A stretch of DNA of 64,000 bases from Paractinoplanes ovalisporus (GCF_016834655.1 NZ_JAENHP010000008.1:124001-188000); one strand, 5' to 3'; positions 41,501 to 50,008 are shown, counted from the first letter of the stretch. Program-made: numbers and translations. The notes: a model not told the origin generated them from the sequence alone.

Positions 41501-44462
41501 CGCTGTCGTTCGAGGAGCCGCTGTCGGTGCTCGCCGAGGAGACGATCTGGGTGGTGGCGGTGTGGCTGCCGGCCGACTGGGCCTGACCGGCCAGGTCGAG
41601 CCGCTCGGTGGCCGCCACGGCGAGCGAGCCGAGCGTCCAGGTGCGCGCCGTGGGGTCGTACGCGCCGGAAGTGGGTGTTCCCGTGGTCAGCGTGAGGCCG
41701 CCGGACGTGTCCTCGCGCATCACCACCGACGCCGCGTCGGAGGGGCCGAGGTTCTCCACGGTGGCGCGGAAGGCGACCGGTCCCGTCTGCACGGCCGTGG
41801 GCGTCGACGTCGTCATGGTGACGCGCAGGTCGGCGCGGTGCTCGACCGTGGCGGTGGTGGTCACGCTGTCGTTGGCCGGGTCCGGGTCGGGGGCGGAGGA
41901 CGACACCGACGCCGTACGGGCGAAGGTTGTGCCCTGATATCCCGGTGGCAGGGGCACGTCGGCGAACGTGATCGTCCACGTCGCCGAACCGGCCAGCGAC
42001 GCGACCGTGCACAGGTAAATGCCACCGTCCGGGGTCACCGAGCCAGGGCTGCCGGTGCCCTGGAACGTGCAGGAACCACCGCCCGAGATCGTCGCGACCG
42101 GAATCGTGCGGCCGGCCGGGACGGGTTGCCGCAACGACACGCCGTCGGCGCGGGTCGGGCCGTTGTTGGTGACGGTCACGACGCCGCGGACGGTGCGCCC
42201 GGCCACCAGGGTCGGCGAGCCGCCGGAGTCGGTGAGGCTCTGGGTGACGGCGAGGTCGGCCCGCAGCAGGATCGTGAACGTGACGGTGTCGGTGTCGTTG
42301 GCCGGGTTGTTGTCGGTGGTCGGCGAGATGACCGTCGTGCTGCCCTGCTGCACCCCGGCCGCCGCGTCGGCCTCGACCCGGGTGGTGCCGGGAATGGTCA
42401 CGACCTGCCCCGGGGCCAGTCCCGGGAAGGTGCAGGCGGTGGCGGTGCAGTACGGGCTGCTGGGCCGGATCACCGTGATGCCGGGCGGCACGACCGTGTT
42501 GAACGAGACGTTGGTCGCCGTGGACGGACCGTGGTTGGTCACCACCAGCGTGAACGGCACGGTGTCGCCGGGCTGGGCCGAGCTCGCGCCGAGGGTGAGG
42601 CTCACCCCGACGTCGGCGACCGAGGTCCCGGACGACTGCACCGACCTGTTGTTGTTGCCCACCACCGGGTCGGGCGTGGACGCACTGACCGAGACGGCGT
42701 TGTTGATCGCCCCGGAGCCGCCCGGATCGAGCTGCACGACGATCGTGACCGCCTGCGTCGCGCCCGGGTTCAGGTCGGGCAGCGTGCACTCGACGGTCCG
42801 GGTCGAGCTGAACGAGCAGGAACCGCCCGGGGTGGAGGCGCTGACGAAGGTCGAGCCGGTGGCGACCGGGTCGGTGAGCACCACCGTACGGGCGGTGGAC
42901 GGCCCGGAGTTGGCGACGGTGGCCGTGTAGGTCACCGTGCCGCCGGCCACCGGGGTCGACGGCGTGTACGTCAGCGCGACATCGAGGTCGGCCTGGGTCG
43001 CGACCGTGGCACTGATCGACGTCGCGTTGTCGGCCTGATTGAGCTCGTACGTGCCGCTCGCGACCGAAGCGGTGAGCGTGGCCTGGGCGCCCGGGGTGGC
43101 GGCAGCGGGAACGTCACCCGACACGGCCACGGTCGCCGTGCCCGAGGTGGTGAGCGATCCGACGTCGCAGACGGCCGTCGAGCCGGAGACCGTGCAGGTG
43201 CCCTGCGGCGTGGTCGCGGAGACGTTGGTGATGCCGGCCGGGGCGGTAGCGGTGACCTGCACGGCGCCCGCGGAATTGGGCCCGCCGTTGGTGACCGTCA
43301 AGTTCGTGGTGGCCCGGCGGCCCGCGACCACGCCCGGCGCCGCGACCGTGCCCGAGACCGCCAGGTCGGCCGCCGCGGCGACGACGGTCGAGGCCGGGTC
43401 GGAGGTGGCGGTGGGCCGGGTGCCGGCCAGGTCGTCGGTATAGGTGGCGGCCGAGTCGTTGCCGACCGTCGTGGCGGCCACGGCCGAGGTCACCCGGGCC
43501 TGGTAGCTGAACGAACGGCTCTCCCCGACCGGGATCGTGCCGCCGCTCGACGAGCCCGCGCCGGATCCGGTCCGGACGCTGACCGTACGCGTCGAGGCCG
43601 CATATTCGCCGGTGTCGCTGTCGGCCGCGTCGCTGACCGTGGTGGTGGCCGAGCCGTTGATCGAGCGGATCGAGCCGGGCACGAAGGTCAGGCCGGTCGG
43701 CAGGTCGTCGCTGAGCACGCTGAGCTGCGCCGGGTTGCCACCGTCGTTACGAGCGGTCACGGTGTACGTCACCACATCGCCCACGGTGGCCATGGCCTGC
43801 GAGACCGTGGTCGTCGTGAACAGGCAGGCCGAGGTGCCGAACGAGATCCCGTCGAGGAAGTTGCCGTGGGTCGGCATGTTCTGCGCCGCCGAGATCGACT
43901 CGAACGCGAAGCGGGTGTTCGTCTGCCCCGCGGGCACGGTATAGTTGCCGCCGTAGGTGCCCCAGGCCTGCCCGTCCGAGATCGTCCGCTGCCGCACCTG
44001 CACACCGCTCGCCGGCCCGATGTTGACCGCCATGACGTCGGTGCCGAGGCGGCCGCGGTGCCTGAGCTGCCAGCGCAGCACCTGCCCGGGTGTGGTGGCG
44101 ACGTCCTGATAGAGGGTGGACACGTAGTTGGCGTTGAGCTCGACGAACTGCTCGCGGGAGCCGGCGTCGACGCCCTGGCGGACCTGCCGCCACAGCTCGA
44201 AGACCTTGTCGGGCGCGGTTGTCTTCCAGCCCGGCATGTTCGTCTCGTTGATCAGCGACATCGAGGCCGCGTTGATGACCGGCAGCTCGAAGTCGCCGTT
44301 GACCAGGGCGACCGGCGTGGGACAGGCGGTGGCCGCGGTCGCCACCGGCCCCGCGCCCGGGAGGGCCGCCGGCAGGAGCAGGCACATCCCGGTGAGCACG
44401 GCCACGGCCGCGACGCGGGCGAGCAGGCCGCGCCATGGTCGGATCCGCCGGGCAAAGCTCAC
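38535..44462 (-). CDS. giant surface protein with six DUF11 and eight DUF7507-type repeats, LPXTG-like end
   Basis: 1975 residues from GTG 44462. Signal peptide, then an N-terminal domain (VNGDFELPVINAASMSLINETNMPGWK in pattern, DUF642/anchor type). Next about six DUF11 beta-sandwiches, each opening AD(L/V)XVXXX and containing VTNXGPSXA. Then about eight related units with the DUF7507 pattern (GDXIXYXYXVTNTGNV ... CPAXTLAXGAXXTC ... YXVTQXDVDXG). The C-terminus has VPVTG, a membrane helix (MALTGGALLALGVALMLLLT) and a basic tail, as in sortase substrates. Probably an extended cell-wall stalk or adhesin. Repeats differ enough that they are old duplications. Confidence 0.88.
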   Translation of the reverse strand: MSFARRIRPWRGLLARVAAVAVLTGMCLLLPAALPGAGPVATAATACPTPVALVNGDFELPVINAASMSLINETNMPGWKTTAPDKVFELWRQVRQGVDAGSREQFVELNANYVSTLYQDVATTPGQVLRWQLRHRGRLGTDVMAVNIGPASGVQVRQRTISDGQAWGTYGGNYTVPAGQTNTRFAFESISAAQNMPTHGNFLDGISFGTSACLFTTTTVSQAMATVGDVVTYTVTARNDGGNPAQLSVLSDDLPTGLTFVPGSIRSINGSATTTVSDAADSDTGEYAASTRTVSVRTGSGAGSSSGGTIPVGESRSFSYQARVTSAVAATTVGNDSAATYTDDLAGTRPTATSDPASTVVAAAADLAVSGTVAAPGVVAGRRATTNLTVTNGGPNSAGAVQVTATAPAGITNVSATTPQGTCTVSGSTAVCDVGSLTTSGTATVAVSGDVPAAATPGAQATLTASVASGTYELNQADNATSISATVATQADLDVALTYTPSTPVAGGTVTYTATVANSGPSTARTVVLTDPVATGSTFVSASTPGGSCSFSSTRTVECTLPDLNPGATQAVTIVVQLDPGGSGAINNAVSVSASTPDPVVGNNNRSVQSSGTSVADVGVSLTLGASSAQPGDTVPFTLVVTNHGPSTATNVSFNTVVPPGITVIRPSSPYCTATACTFPGLAPGQVVTIPGTTRVEADAAAGVQQGSTTVISPTTDNNPANDTDTVTFTILLRADLAVTQSLTDSGGSPTLVAGRTVRGVVTVTNNGPTRADGVSLRQPVPAGRTIPVATISGGGSCTFQGTGSPGSVTPDGGIYLCTVASLAGSATWTITFADVPLPPGYQGTTFARTASVSSSAPDPDPANDSVTTTATVEHRADLRVTMTTSTPTAVQTGPVAFRATVENLGPSDAASVVMREDTSGGLTLTTGTPTSGAYDPTARTWTLGSLAVAATERLDLAGQAQSAGSHTATTQIVSSASTDSGSSNDSDSATVTVAAAAPSLGLEVTTTVAPGSASGAGAGDTITYTYRVTNTGNLPMSQLVVSGSRGGPGTCGTTVLAPGAVTTCPAGSYQVTSADVTAGQPIADVVTADAENSATTGPVQYAKVTAKNPVAAAHPSLVVVVWPTVSTAGRQNAAAVGDRIDYAYEIVNNGNVAMEFIGLTDTRASGISCPATTLAIGASMICTAASGYVVTQSDLDVGGPVSDAVTVSARPAGLTTASTYGPFHADISVAAPVPALEMLVTADRSAPAGAGDVIGYDYAVTNVGNVTVGQIDVTDELIDVIDCPAPTVAVGATMTCTSDGGYAVTQDDVDAGVNIEDDAVVIGQGVAPGSAVVTAEGYDPVPVVAAARAMSIAVTPTVTPSSHASGLTLGDRIAYAYTVRNTGNVTARTVTVTDSRFGTASCPSATVAVGATMACTAGAAYTVTQDDVDTGGSIALTARVRAGTTVLDSATTGLPLASARGSLTLTVTPVVAPASHSAAVEAGDTIGYSYRVVNAGLVTMRGVAVDDDTLGAAACDATTLTPGASTRCTSPRSYTVTAQDIDDGEAITTEAYVSGRLPGGATVTFGPATAGVAVLAPAPGLSVLATATVTPAAHQYAAQPGDTVAYTFAVANTGNRALTGIVVTATRSGVARCPAATLAVRATMTCTGLREVTVGQPDLDAGGPLIESVRATAGALAFGPFTVATPLERPAPTLQIVAATTVTPAAHRSGVTAADSIAVAYRVTNTGNVSMTALTVSSATCPVPALRPGAVVTCPVPAAYAVTQADVDRNQPLSFQASATATWSGRAFTFGPAAATVPVAAPRPRVTAVQTATWTDRDGDGRLGVADDVVSTFQVTNTGNVTLVNVRVTGLPAAVTCTPARLAPGARATCVSAPYHLTAADLAAGERTSEAIVTGDVESMGRPARAAAPSTVVVPADSPDAPGTVPVTGPAAARMALTGGALLALGVALMLLLTVTPEGETRRTPVRLPGRHRR

Positions 44463-44553
44463 CCCAGGAAGTTATGCCGGAAAAGGTGAGCTTACGTCGC
44501 TTTTGCGGTTATTCCTGTGCCGGGTGCTCACCCGACGGCCGTATGCGAGAGAA

Positions 44554-44583
44554 GCCGGCCGGAGCTCCCCGACCCCGGCCGGC
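44554..44583 (-). terminator. GC-rich hairpin downstream of the pectin operon
   Basis: 9-bp perfect stem GCCGGCCGG (44554-44562) with CCGGCCGGC (44575-44583) and a 12-nt loop, just past the pectate lyase stop (44591). No T-run follows, as is common in high-GC actinobacterial terminators. Confidence 0.5.
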
Positions 44584-44590
44584 CGTCTCG

Positions 44591-46024
44591 TCACAGGCCG
44601 ATGTTCGCCTGCGGTCCGGCGTACGTCTTGAGCAGGCTCGGGACGTCGGCGGCGGGGTCGAGGGTGTACGAGTAGAAGCTGCTCGGCGTGAAGGCGGAAC
44701 CGTTGGTCTGCTGCTTGCCCGAACTGTTCACGACGATGCTGCCGCTCTGCTTGAGCTGGGCGGCCGAGGTGTCGTTGTAGTACGGGTTCTTCACGTTGTC
44801 GAAGTAGCTGTTCTCGAGCACCAGCTTGGTGCTGCCGCGCGAGAGATTCCCGTACGACGTGATGTTCTGCAGATAGTTGTTGTAGAGGTGCGCGTAGGCG
44901 ACGTTGTCGACGCTGGGGTTGCGCTGGTTGGTGTCGTGCAGCCAGTTGTGGTGGATCGTCATCCGCGCGGTCACGTTGTCGGTCCAGCCGATGCCGAACG
45001 ACTTGTTGTTGTTCGACAGCACGTTCCACGACACGGTCAGATAGGTCGTGTCCTTGCGGCTGTCGATCGAGCCGTCGTTCATGCGCGTGATGGTGTTGTG
45101 GTCGATCCAGATGTGGTCGGCCGTGTCCATCTGGATGCCGTCGTAGTCGTAGACCTTGTCGTCCGGGTCGTCGTCGGTCATCGCGGTGTCACGGATGGTC
45201 AGGTTGCGGATGATGACGTTGCGTACGCCCTCGCCCAGGAAGAAGCCGCCGCCAACGATGTGCCCGCTCGTGCCGACGCCCACGATCGTCTTGTTCGACT
45301 TGACCTTGAGCTCGGTTCCCTTGGGCGTGACGGTGATGGCGCCGGAGACCCTGATGACGTACGGCTCGGTCGCCGTGACGTACTTGGTGAGGTCGGCCAG
45401 GTTGCTGACCGTGACCGTGGTGCCGCCGGCGCCGCCGGTCGTGCCGCCGCCCGTGGCCGCGAAGCCGTCGGGGGCGTTCGGCCAGGTTCTTTGATTGGTG
45501 GCCGCCGTATTGAACGCCCACTGCTTGTTGCTGTTCGCGGTGCACGTTTCCTGGATGATCGCCGCACCCGAAGCGGTCGACGCGTCCTTGTCGCTGATGC
45601 ACAAGCCGTTGCCGACGTTGATGATCTGGAAGGTGCCCGAGCCGCTGGCCGCGAACCGCCACTGCTGGTTGGTCTGCCCGCTCGCGCAACCCCACTGCTG
45701 CAACTGCACGCCGCTGGTCGTGCTCGCCCCCGGGACGTCGATGCACTTGCCACTGCTGACGTTCTGCAACAGATAGTTCGAGCCGGCGGCGACCACCTTG
45801 AACTGCTGCCAGTTGGCGCCGTCCGTGCAGCCCCACTGCTGGAGCAGCGCACCGTTGGCGCTGCTCGCACCGGGCACGTCGATGCACTTCCCGCTCTTGG
45901 TGACGGCCAGGTAATAGGTGCCACCGGCGGCCGGGGTCACCGCCGCGTCCGAGGGCAGCACGGAGATACCGATGAGGGCGGCAATGGTGGTCGTCACCAG
46001 CGCCGCGATGCTGATTTTCTTCAC
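44591..46024 (-). CDS. secreted pectate lyase (PL1) with N-terminal ricin-type lectin domain
   Basis: 477 residues from GTG 46024 after AAGGAG. Signal peptide, then a CBM13/ricin-B beta-trefoil (about 33-172; three CIDVPGAS/QQWGC-type sub-repeats), a linker, then a right-handed beta-helix. PL1 landmarks: DYDGIQMDTADHIWIDHNT with calcium-binding aspartates, DGSIDSRKDTTYLTVSWN, and NQRNPSV with the catalytic Arg. It cleaves polygalacturonate by beta-elimination outside the cell, using de-esterified pectin made by the upstream pectinesterase, whose stop lies nine bases before this start. Confidence 0.93.
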   Translation of the reverse strand: MKKISIAALVTTTIAALIGISVLPSDAAVTPAAGGTYYLAVTKSGKCIDVPGASSANGALLQQWGCTDGANWQQFKVVAAGSNYLLQNVSSGKCIDVPGASTTSGVQLQQWGCASGQTNQQWRFAASGSGTFQIINVGNGLCISDKDASTASGAAIIQETCTANSNKQWAFNTAATNQRTWPNAPDGFAATGGGTTGGAGGTTVTVSNLADLTKYVTATEPYVIRVSGAITVTPKGTELKVKSNKTIVGVGTSGHIVGGGFFLGEGVRNVIIRNLTIRDTAMTDDDPDDKVYDYDGIQMDTADHIWIDHNTITRMNDGSIDSRKDTTYLTVSWNVLSNNNKSFGIGWTDNVTARMTIHHNWLHDTNQRNPSVDNVAYAHLYNNYLQNITSYGNLSRGSTKLVLENSYFDNVKNPYYNDTSAAQLKQSGSIVVNSSGKQQTNGSAFTPSSFYSYTLDPAADVPSLLKTYAGPQANIGL

Positions 46025-46033
46025 GGGTCTCCT

Positions 46034-47455
46034 TCAGCCGACCGGGTTCCAGCCGTCACTGCCGGCCAGATATTTCTGCGGGGTGTAATTGGCGGCCTGC
46101 GAGTCGCTGAGCTGCGGCCGGTTGCTGTTCGTGCCGGCGCCGGAGCCGGTGTTCTTGTACTCGAGGAAGCGCGCGTTCTGCCACGTGTTGCCGGACATGT
46201 CGGTCCACGGCTGGGCGGTCTTGATCGTGGCGCTCAGGCTCGACTCGCGGTAAAGAACCTGGGCGTTCGGGCGCCAGGGACGGCCGAGTTGCGTGACGTT
46301 GTTCGCCGCGCCGGTGATCGTGCATTTGTAGAAGAGCAGCCCGTACGTCTTGGCGGCATCGGTGCTGGCCGCGGTGATCGGTCCGCCGCTGCTGCGCTTC
46401 TCGTAGACCGAGGTGTTGTGGAAGACGGTGGTGGCCCCGCCGAAGATGAAGTCGACCGTGCCCTCCACGTACGAGTTCTTGACGTACGACCGGTTGTTGT
46501 TGACCAGGAACGTGTCCTGGTTGCCGAGGAACCGCACGTTGTCGAAGACGGACCGGTCGGCGTTCAGATTCACGGCGACGGCCTGGCTGCCCTCGCCGTA
46601 GTCGTTGCTGAACGTCAGGTTCGTCGCGGCGAAGTCGTGCCCGTCGAGGAACGCGGTGGCGCTGCCCGAGGTGCCGTAACCGCCGGCCGAGCTGTGGTTG
46701 TTGACGATCACGGTCTGGCTCGCGCTGCCGCCGAGACCCTGGAGCGTCACGTACGGCTTGTTCGACGGCACGGTGACGATCTCGCGATACGTGCCCGCCT
46801 TGATCGTGATGACGCGCCGCGTGGTGTTGTTCGCCGGGACGGCGTCGATGGCGGCCTGGACGGTCGTGTACTGACCGGTGCCGTCCTTGGCCACCGTGGC
46901 CGGGCCCGTGCTGCCGACCGGCGTGAACGCCCATTGCTTGTTGGAGTTGGCGGTGCACGTCTCCTGGATGATCGCGGCGCCGGACGAGGTGGAGGCGTCC
47001 TTGTCGCTGACACACAGGCCGTTGCCGACGTTGATGATCTGGAACGTGTCGGTGCCGCTGGCGGCCAGCCGCCACTGCTGGTTGGTCTGCGCGCTCGCGC
47101 AGCCCCACTGCTGCAGCTGCACGCCGCTGGTCGTGCTCGCGCCGGGCACGTCGACACACTTGCCGCTGCTGACGTTCTGCAGCAGGTAGTTCGAACCGGC
47201 GGCGACCAGCTTGAACTGCTGCCAGGCGGCGCCGCTGGTGCAGCCCCACTGCTGGAGCAGGGCGCCGTTGGCGGACGAGGCACCGGGGACGTCGATGCAC
47301 ATGCCGCTCTTGGTCACCTTGAGCTGATAGGTGCCGCCGGCCGCGGGCAGGGTCGCCGCAATGGACGGCAGGACACTCACGACGATCGCGGCGGTGGGGA
47401 CCGCGATCGTCAGGGCGGCGACGAGGAGGCGCCTTCTGAGGGGTGATCGGGACAA
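46034..47455 (-). CDS. secreted pectinesterase (CE8) with N-terminal ricin-type lectin domain
   Basis: 473 residues from TTG 47455; GAGAGG lies eight bases upstream. Signal peptide, ricin-B trefoil (about 38-180) and a CE8 beta-helix. CE8 motifs are GTYRE, QAVAVN, NQDTFL with catalytic Asp, YVEGTVDFIFG with the second Asp, and LGRPW. It removes methyl groups from pectin. The lectin module is almost identical in sequence to that of the pectate lyase (shared GKC(I/V)DVPGASTTSGVQLQQWGCAS), so one was copied from the other. First gene of the operon; a CebR-like box lies in its promoter. Confidence 0.93.
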   Translation of the reverse strand: MSRSPLRRRLLVAALTIAVPTAAIVVSVLPSIAATLPAAGGTYQLKVTKSGMCIDVPGASSANGALLQQWGCTSGAAWQQFKLVAAGSNYLLQNVSSGKCVDVPGASTTSGVQLQQWGCASAQTNQQWRLAASGTDTFQIINVGNGLCVSDKDASTSSGAAIIQETCTANSNKQWAFTPVGSTGPATVAKDGTGQYTTVQAAIDAVPANNTTRRVITIKAGTYREIVTVPSNKPYVTLQGLGGSASQTVIVNNHSSAGGYGTSGSATAFLDGHDFAATNLTFSNDYGEGSQAVAVNLNADRSVFDNVRFLGNQDTFLVNNNRSYVKNSYVEGTVDFIFGGATTVFHNTSVYEKRSSGGPITAASTDAAKTYGLLFYKCTITGAANNVTQLGRPWRPNAQVLYRESSLSATIKTAQPWTDMSGNTWQNARFLEYKNTGSGAGTNSNRPQLSDSQAANYTPQKYLAGSDGWNPVG

Positions 47456-47503
47456 CCTCTTGTCCTCTCACTGGAGTCACCCGAGACGCGGGACGATCGT
47501 CTC

Positions 47504-47532
47504 GGATTGTGGGAGCGCTCCCGAAAGGTCAC
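47504..47532 (-). promoter_or_regulatory. promoter with CebR-like operator for the pectin operon
   Basis: On the minus strand GTGACC (47532-47527), 17-nt spacer, CAATCC (47509-47504). The palindrome, read on the plus strand as TGGGAGCGCTCCCG (47510-47523), fills the spacer and differs by its last base from the CebR operator. Architecture is the same as at 24656. Confidence 0.7.
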
Positions 47533-47714
47533 GCTGTGCTGTCGCCGACGCGGGGAAACGGCGGCACCCTGGTAGATGCGCTGACCGGCCGACGACAACA
47601 GAAATCGCCGAACTTTCTTCTCTTTACAGCTCCGAGCGCCCGTGTCAGCATCGGGCCGGCCATTTCGGGCGCGTATCCGATGGATGATCTTAGATGTGAG
47701 CCCGGGAGGCGGAC

Positions 47715-49757
47715 GTGACCCAGAGTAAGATCGCTTGGGATGTCACGCGTCTCGTCCACAAGGCCCAGAGCGGCGACCTCGCGGCCCGTGACACGCTCAT
47801 CGCCGAGCACCTGCCGCTCATCTACAACATCGTCGGACGCGCCCTCGACGGCCACCCCGACGTCGACGACCTCGTGCAGGAGACGATGCTGCGGGCCGTC
47901 CGCGGCCTCGACGGACTCCGCGAACCCGAGCGCTTCCGGTCCTGGCTGATCGCCATCGCGTACCGGCAGATCCACCTGCACCTGCGGGCGCGCCGCACCA
48001 CCCGGGTGCGGCCCCTGCCGTCCCCGCTCGACGTGCCCGACCCCGGCGCCGACTTCGCCGAACGCGCCACCGCCGAACTGGTCGTCGCCGACCAGCGGCG
48101 CGAACTGATCGAGGCCACGAGGTGGCTGGACGATCAGGACCGGCGGCTGCTCGGTCTGTGGTGGCAGGAGGCGGCGGGCGAGCTGACCCGCACCGAGCTG
48201 GCCGCCGCGCTCGAGGTCCAGCCCAAACACGCGGCCGTGCGCGTCCAGCGGATGAAGGCGCAGCTCGACGCGGCCCGGGGCGTGGTGCGGGCGTTGCGCG
48301 CGCGACCCCGCTGCCCGGCGCTGATCACGCAGGTGAAGCGGTGGGACGGGGTTGCCGACCCGCTCTGGCGTAAACGGCTGGTCCGCCACGTACGGGAATG
48401 TCCGCAGTGCACCCTCGGCGCGCACGGCCTGGTCGCCCCCGAGGAGCTGCTGCTCGGGATCGCCGCGCTGCCGGTGCCGGCCGCCCTCGCCGCCGGCATC
48501 CTCACGTCGGCCAAGACCACGTCGACGTTCCTCTCCCACAAGCTGCTCGCCGTCGCGGCCGCGGCATCGGTGGCGGTCGGCGGCGGCATCGTCTACGCCG
48601 TCCACCAGTCGCCGCTGGAGGAACGGGAGATCGCGGTGGCGCCGCCGCCGGCCGTGGTGCGGCCCTCGGCGCCGGGAACCGTCGTCCGCAGCCGGGCCGC
48701 GGCCGCCCCACGACCCGCGGTGATCGGCACGGGTGTGCAGCGGGCCGACCTGTACGTGGCGCCCTCCGGATCGGACCGCGCGGGGAACGGGTCGGTCGGG
48801 AAGCCGTACGGGACGCTCGAAAAGGCTGTCTCCCAGGTGAAACCCGGGCAGACGATCGCGATGCGGGGCGGCGTGTACCGGCTGACCTCCGAGATCGAGA
48901 TCGCCGTCGACGGGACGGCGTCGCGGCGAATCACGGTGAGCAACTACCGCGACGAGCGGCCGGTGATCGACGCCGCCGCCCTGCCCGCCACCGACTGGGC
49001 CATCGACCAGACGTCGTCGTACTGGACCGTGCGGGGTCTGGAGATCAGGAACGCGCCCAGCCATGCGTACGTGTGCTCGGGCTGCCATTCGAACGTGTTC
49101 CAGCGGCTCACCCTGCGCGACAACGTGCGGGCCGGGATGATGCTGCGCGACCCCGGCACGACCGGCAACCAGGTGCTCGACAGCGATTTCACCGGCTCCG
49201 ACGGGATCGGGCTGGGCGTCCAGTTCGGCTCGGGCGCGGGCAACGTGGTGCGTGGCAACCGTTTCGCGGGCAACGGCGAGTCCGGGCTGGACCTGAAGTT
49301 CGACAGTCCCGTGCTGGTCGAGCACAACTGGTCGTACGACAACGGCGGCAACGGTTTTGTCCTGACCGGCGCCCCCGCGTCGCACCGGCTGAGGCACAAT
49401 GCGGCTTGGAACAACGGCAACCACGGTTTCACCGACGACGGCGGCGCCACCCTTGGCCTGACCCTGACCAACAACACGGCTTTCCGGAACCGCGGGTCGG
49501 GTTTCGCCCTACCCGGCGGCGAGGCGACCCTGCGGGCGAACGTCGCCGTGGCCAATGCGGGCGATCCGGCCGGCTTGGCGGCGGGCTCGGTCGCGTCGGG
49601 CAACAGTTGGCAGATCGGGGGTTGGTCGGTGTCGCGGTTCCGGTCGGTCTCGCCGTCGGTCGCCGAGGGTTCCCGTACGCCCGCGGGGCGCCTGCCGAGC
49701 ACAGACTTCCTGGTCACGGGCTCAAATCTCGGCGCCTCGATGAAGTCGGGGTCCTGA
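47715..49757 (+). CDS. ECF sigma factor fused through a TM helix to an extracellular pectate lyase-like beta-helix
   Basis: 680 residues from GTG 47715, six bases after GGGAGG. Residues 15-95 form sigma region 2 (GHPDVDDLVQETMLRAVRGLDGL, FRSWLIAIAYRQI) and 125-190 region 4 (WLDDQDRRLLGLWWQEAAGELTRTELAAALEVQPKHAAVRVQRMK in pattern). Then HVRECPQC (H225, C229, C232), the HXXXCXXC zinc motif of anti-sigma factors, a single membrane helix (276-296), and outside a right-handed beta-helix (345-670) opening DLYVAPSGSDRAGNGS with SGLDLKFDSP, like PL9/DUF1565 lyases. Sensor, anti-sigma and sigma thus sit in one chain. Actinobacterial ECF groups with fused extracytoplasmic carbohydrate domains are known. 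Divergent to the pectin operon. Confidence 0.88.
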   Translation: MTQSKIAWDVTRLVHKAQSGDLAARDTLIAEHLPLIYNIVGRALDGHPDVDDLVQETMLRAVRGLDGLREPERFRSWLIAIAYRQIHLHLRARRTTRVRPLPSPLDVPDPGADFAERATAELVVADQRRELIEATRWLDDQDRRLLGLWWQEAAGELTRTELAAALEVQPKHAAVRVQRMKAQLDAARGVVRALRARPRCPALITQVKRWDGVADPLWRKRLVRHVRECPQCTLGAHGLVAPEELLLGIAALPVPAALAAGILTSAKTTSTFLSHKLLAVAAAASVAVGGGIVYAVHQSPLEEREIAVAPPPAVVRPSAPGTVVRSRAAAAPRPAVIGTGVQRADLYVAPSGSDRAGNGSVGKPYGTLEKAVSQVKPGQTIAMRGGVYRLTSEIEIAVDGTASRRITVSNYRDERPVIDAAALPATDWAIDQTSSYWTVRGLEIRNAPSHAYVCSGCHSNVFQRLTLRDNVRAGMMLRDPGTTGNQVLDSDFTGSDGIGLGVQFGSGAGNVVRGNRFAGNGESGLDLKFDSPVLVEHNWSYDNGGNGFVLTGAPASHRLRHNAAWNNGNHGFTDDGGATLGLTLTNNTAFRNRGSGFALPGGEATLRANVAVANAGDPAGLAAGSVASGNSWQIGGWSVSRFRSVSPSVAEGSRTPAGRLPSTDFLVTGSNLGASMKSGS

Positions 49758-49774
49758 TTCCGTACGGCTGGCGT

Positions 49775-49982
49775 GGTTGCTCTGGACGTGGGGCCGACGG
49801 TTGCTCTCGGCCCGCGCGGCTTGCACGGTCGCTCTCACGTGCCGCCGGCGCGATTGTTCCCGGCCACGCAGCCTGCGCGGTCGCTCTCGCGTGACGGCGG
49901 CACAGGCAGTTCTCGGCACACGGCTTGCGCGCGGCTGCTCTTGCACGACGCCGGCGCGATCGTTCTCGGCACGGCTCGGCCT
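49775..49982. repeat. four degenerate 52-bp tandem repeats
   Basis: Units start at exactly 49775, 49827, 49879 and 49931. Each opens GG(T/C)(T/C)GCTCT and carries a G(A/C)(C)G-rich middle, TTCTCGGC near the two-thirds point and a (C/T)(G/T)GC end; agreement is about 60-75 percent by eye. No gene covers the array; frames through it on either strand are Arg/Ala-rich and not protein-like. Together with 49983-50190 it fills the 430-bp gap between the sigma-fusion gene and tRNA-His. Confidence 0.75.
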
Positions 49983-50008
49983 TGTTGATCACGCGTGGAG
50001 ATCAACAA
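49982..50008. other. 9-bp perfect inverted repeat (hairpin)
   Basis: TTGTTGATC (49982-49990) and GATCAACAA (50000-50008) around a 9-nt loop. AT-rich compared with surroundings. It could be one more terminator for either strand, or the edge of a dispersed element; no poly-T follows. Confidence 0.4.

Noticed and set aside
39339..44489. 1716-codon open frame opposite the giant surface protein
   Set aside because: It is antisense to a gene with clear DUF11/DUF7507 repeats, is rich in Arg/Gly/Ala, and has no domain; it is a codon-bias shadow.
46056..47480. Long second minus-strand frame across the pectinesterase gene
   Set aside because: Out of frame with recognised CE8 and lectin motifs; Arg-rich shadow.
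49775..49982. Tandem units as a CRISPR array
   Set aside because: Units are contiguous at 52 bp with drift throughout; no conserved repeat alternating with unique spacers and no cas genes.
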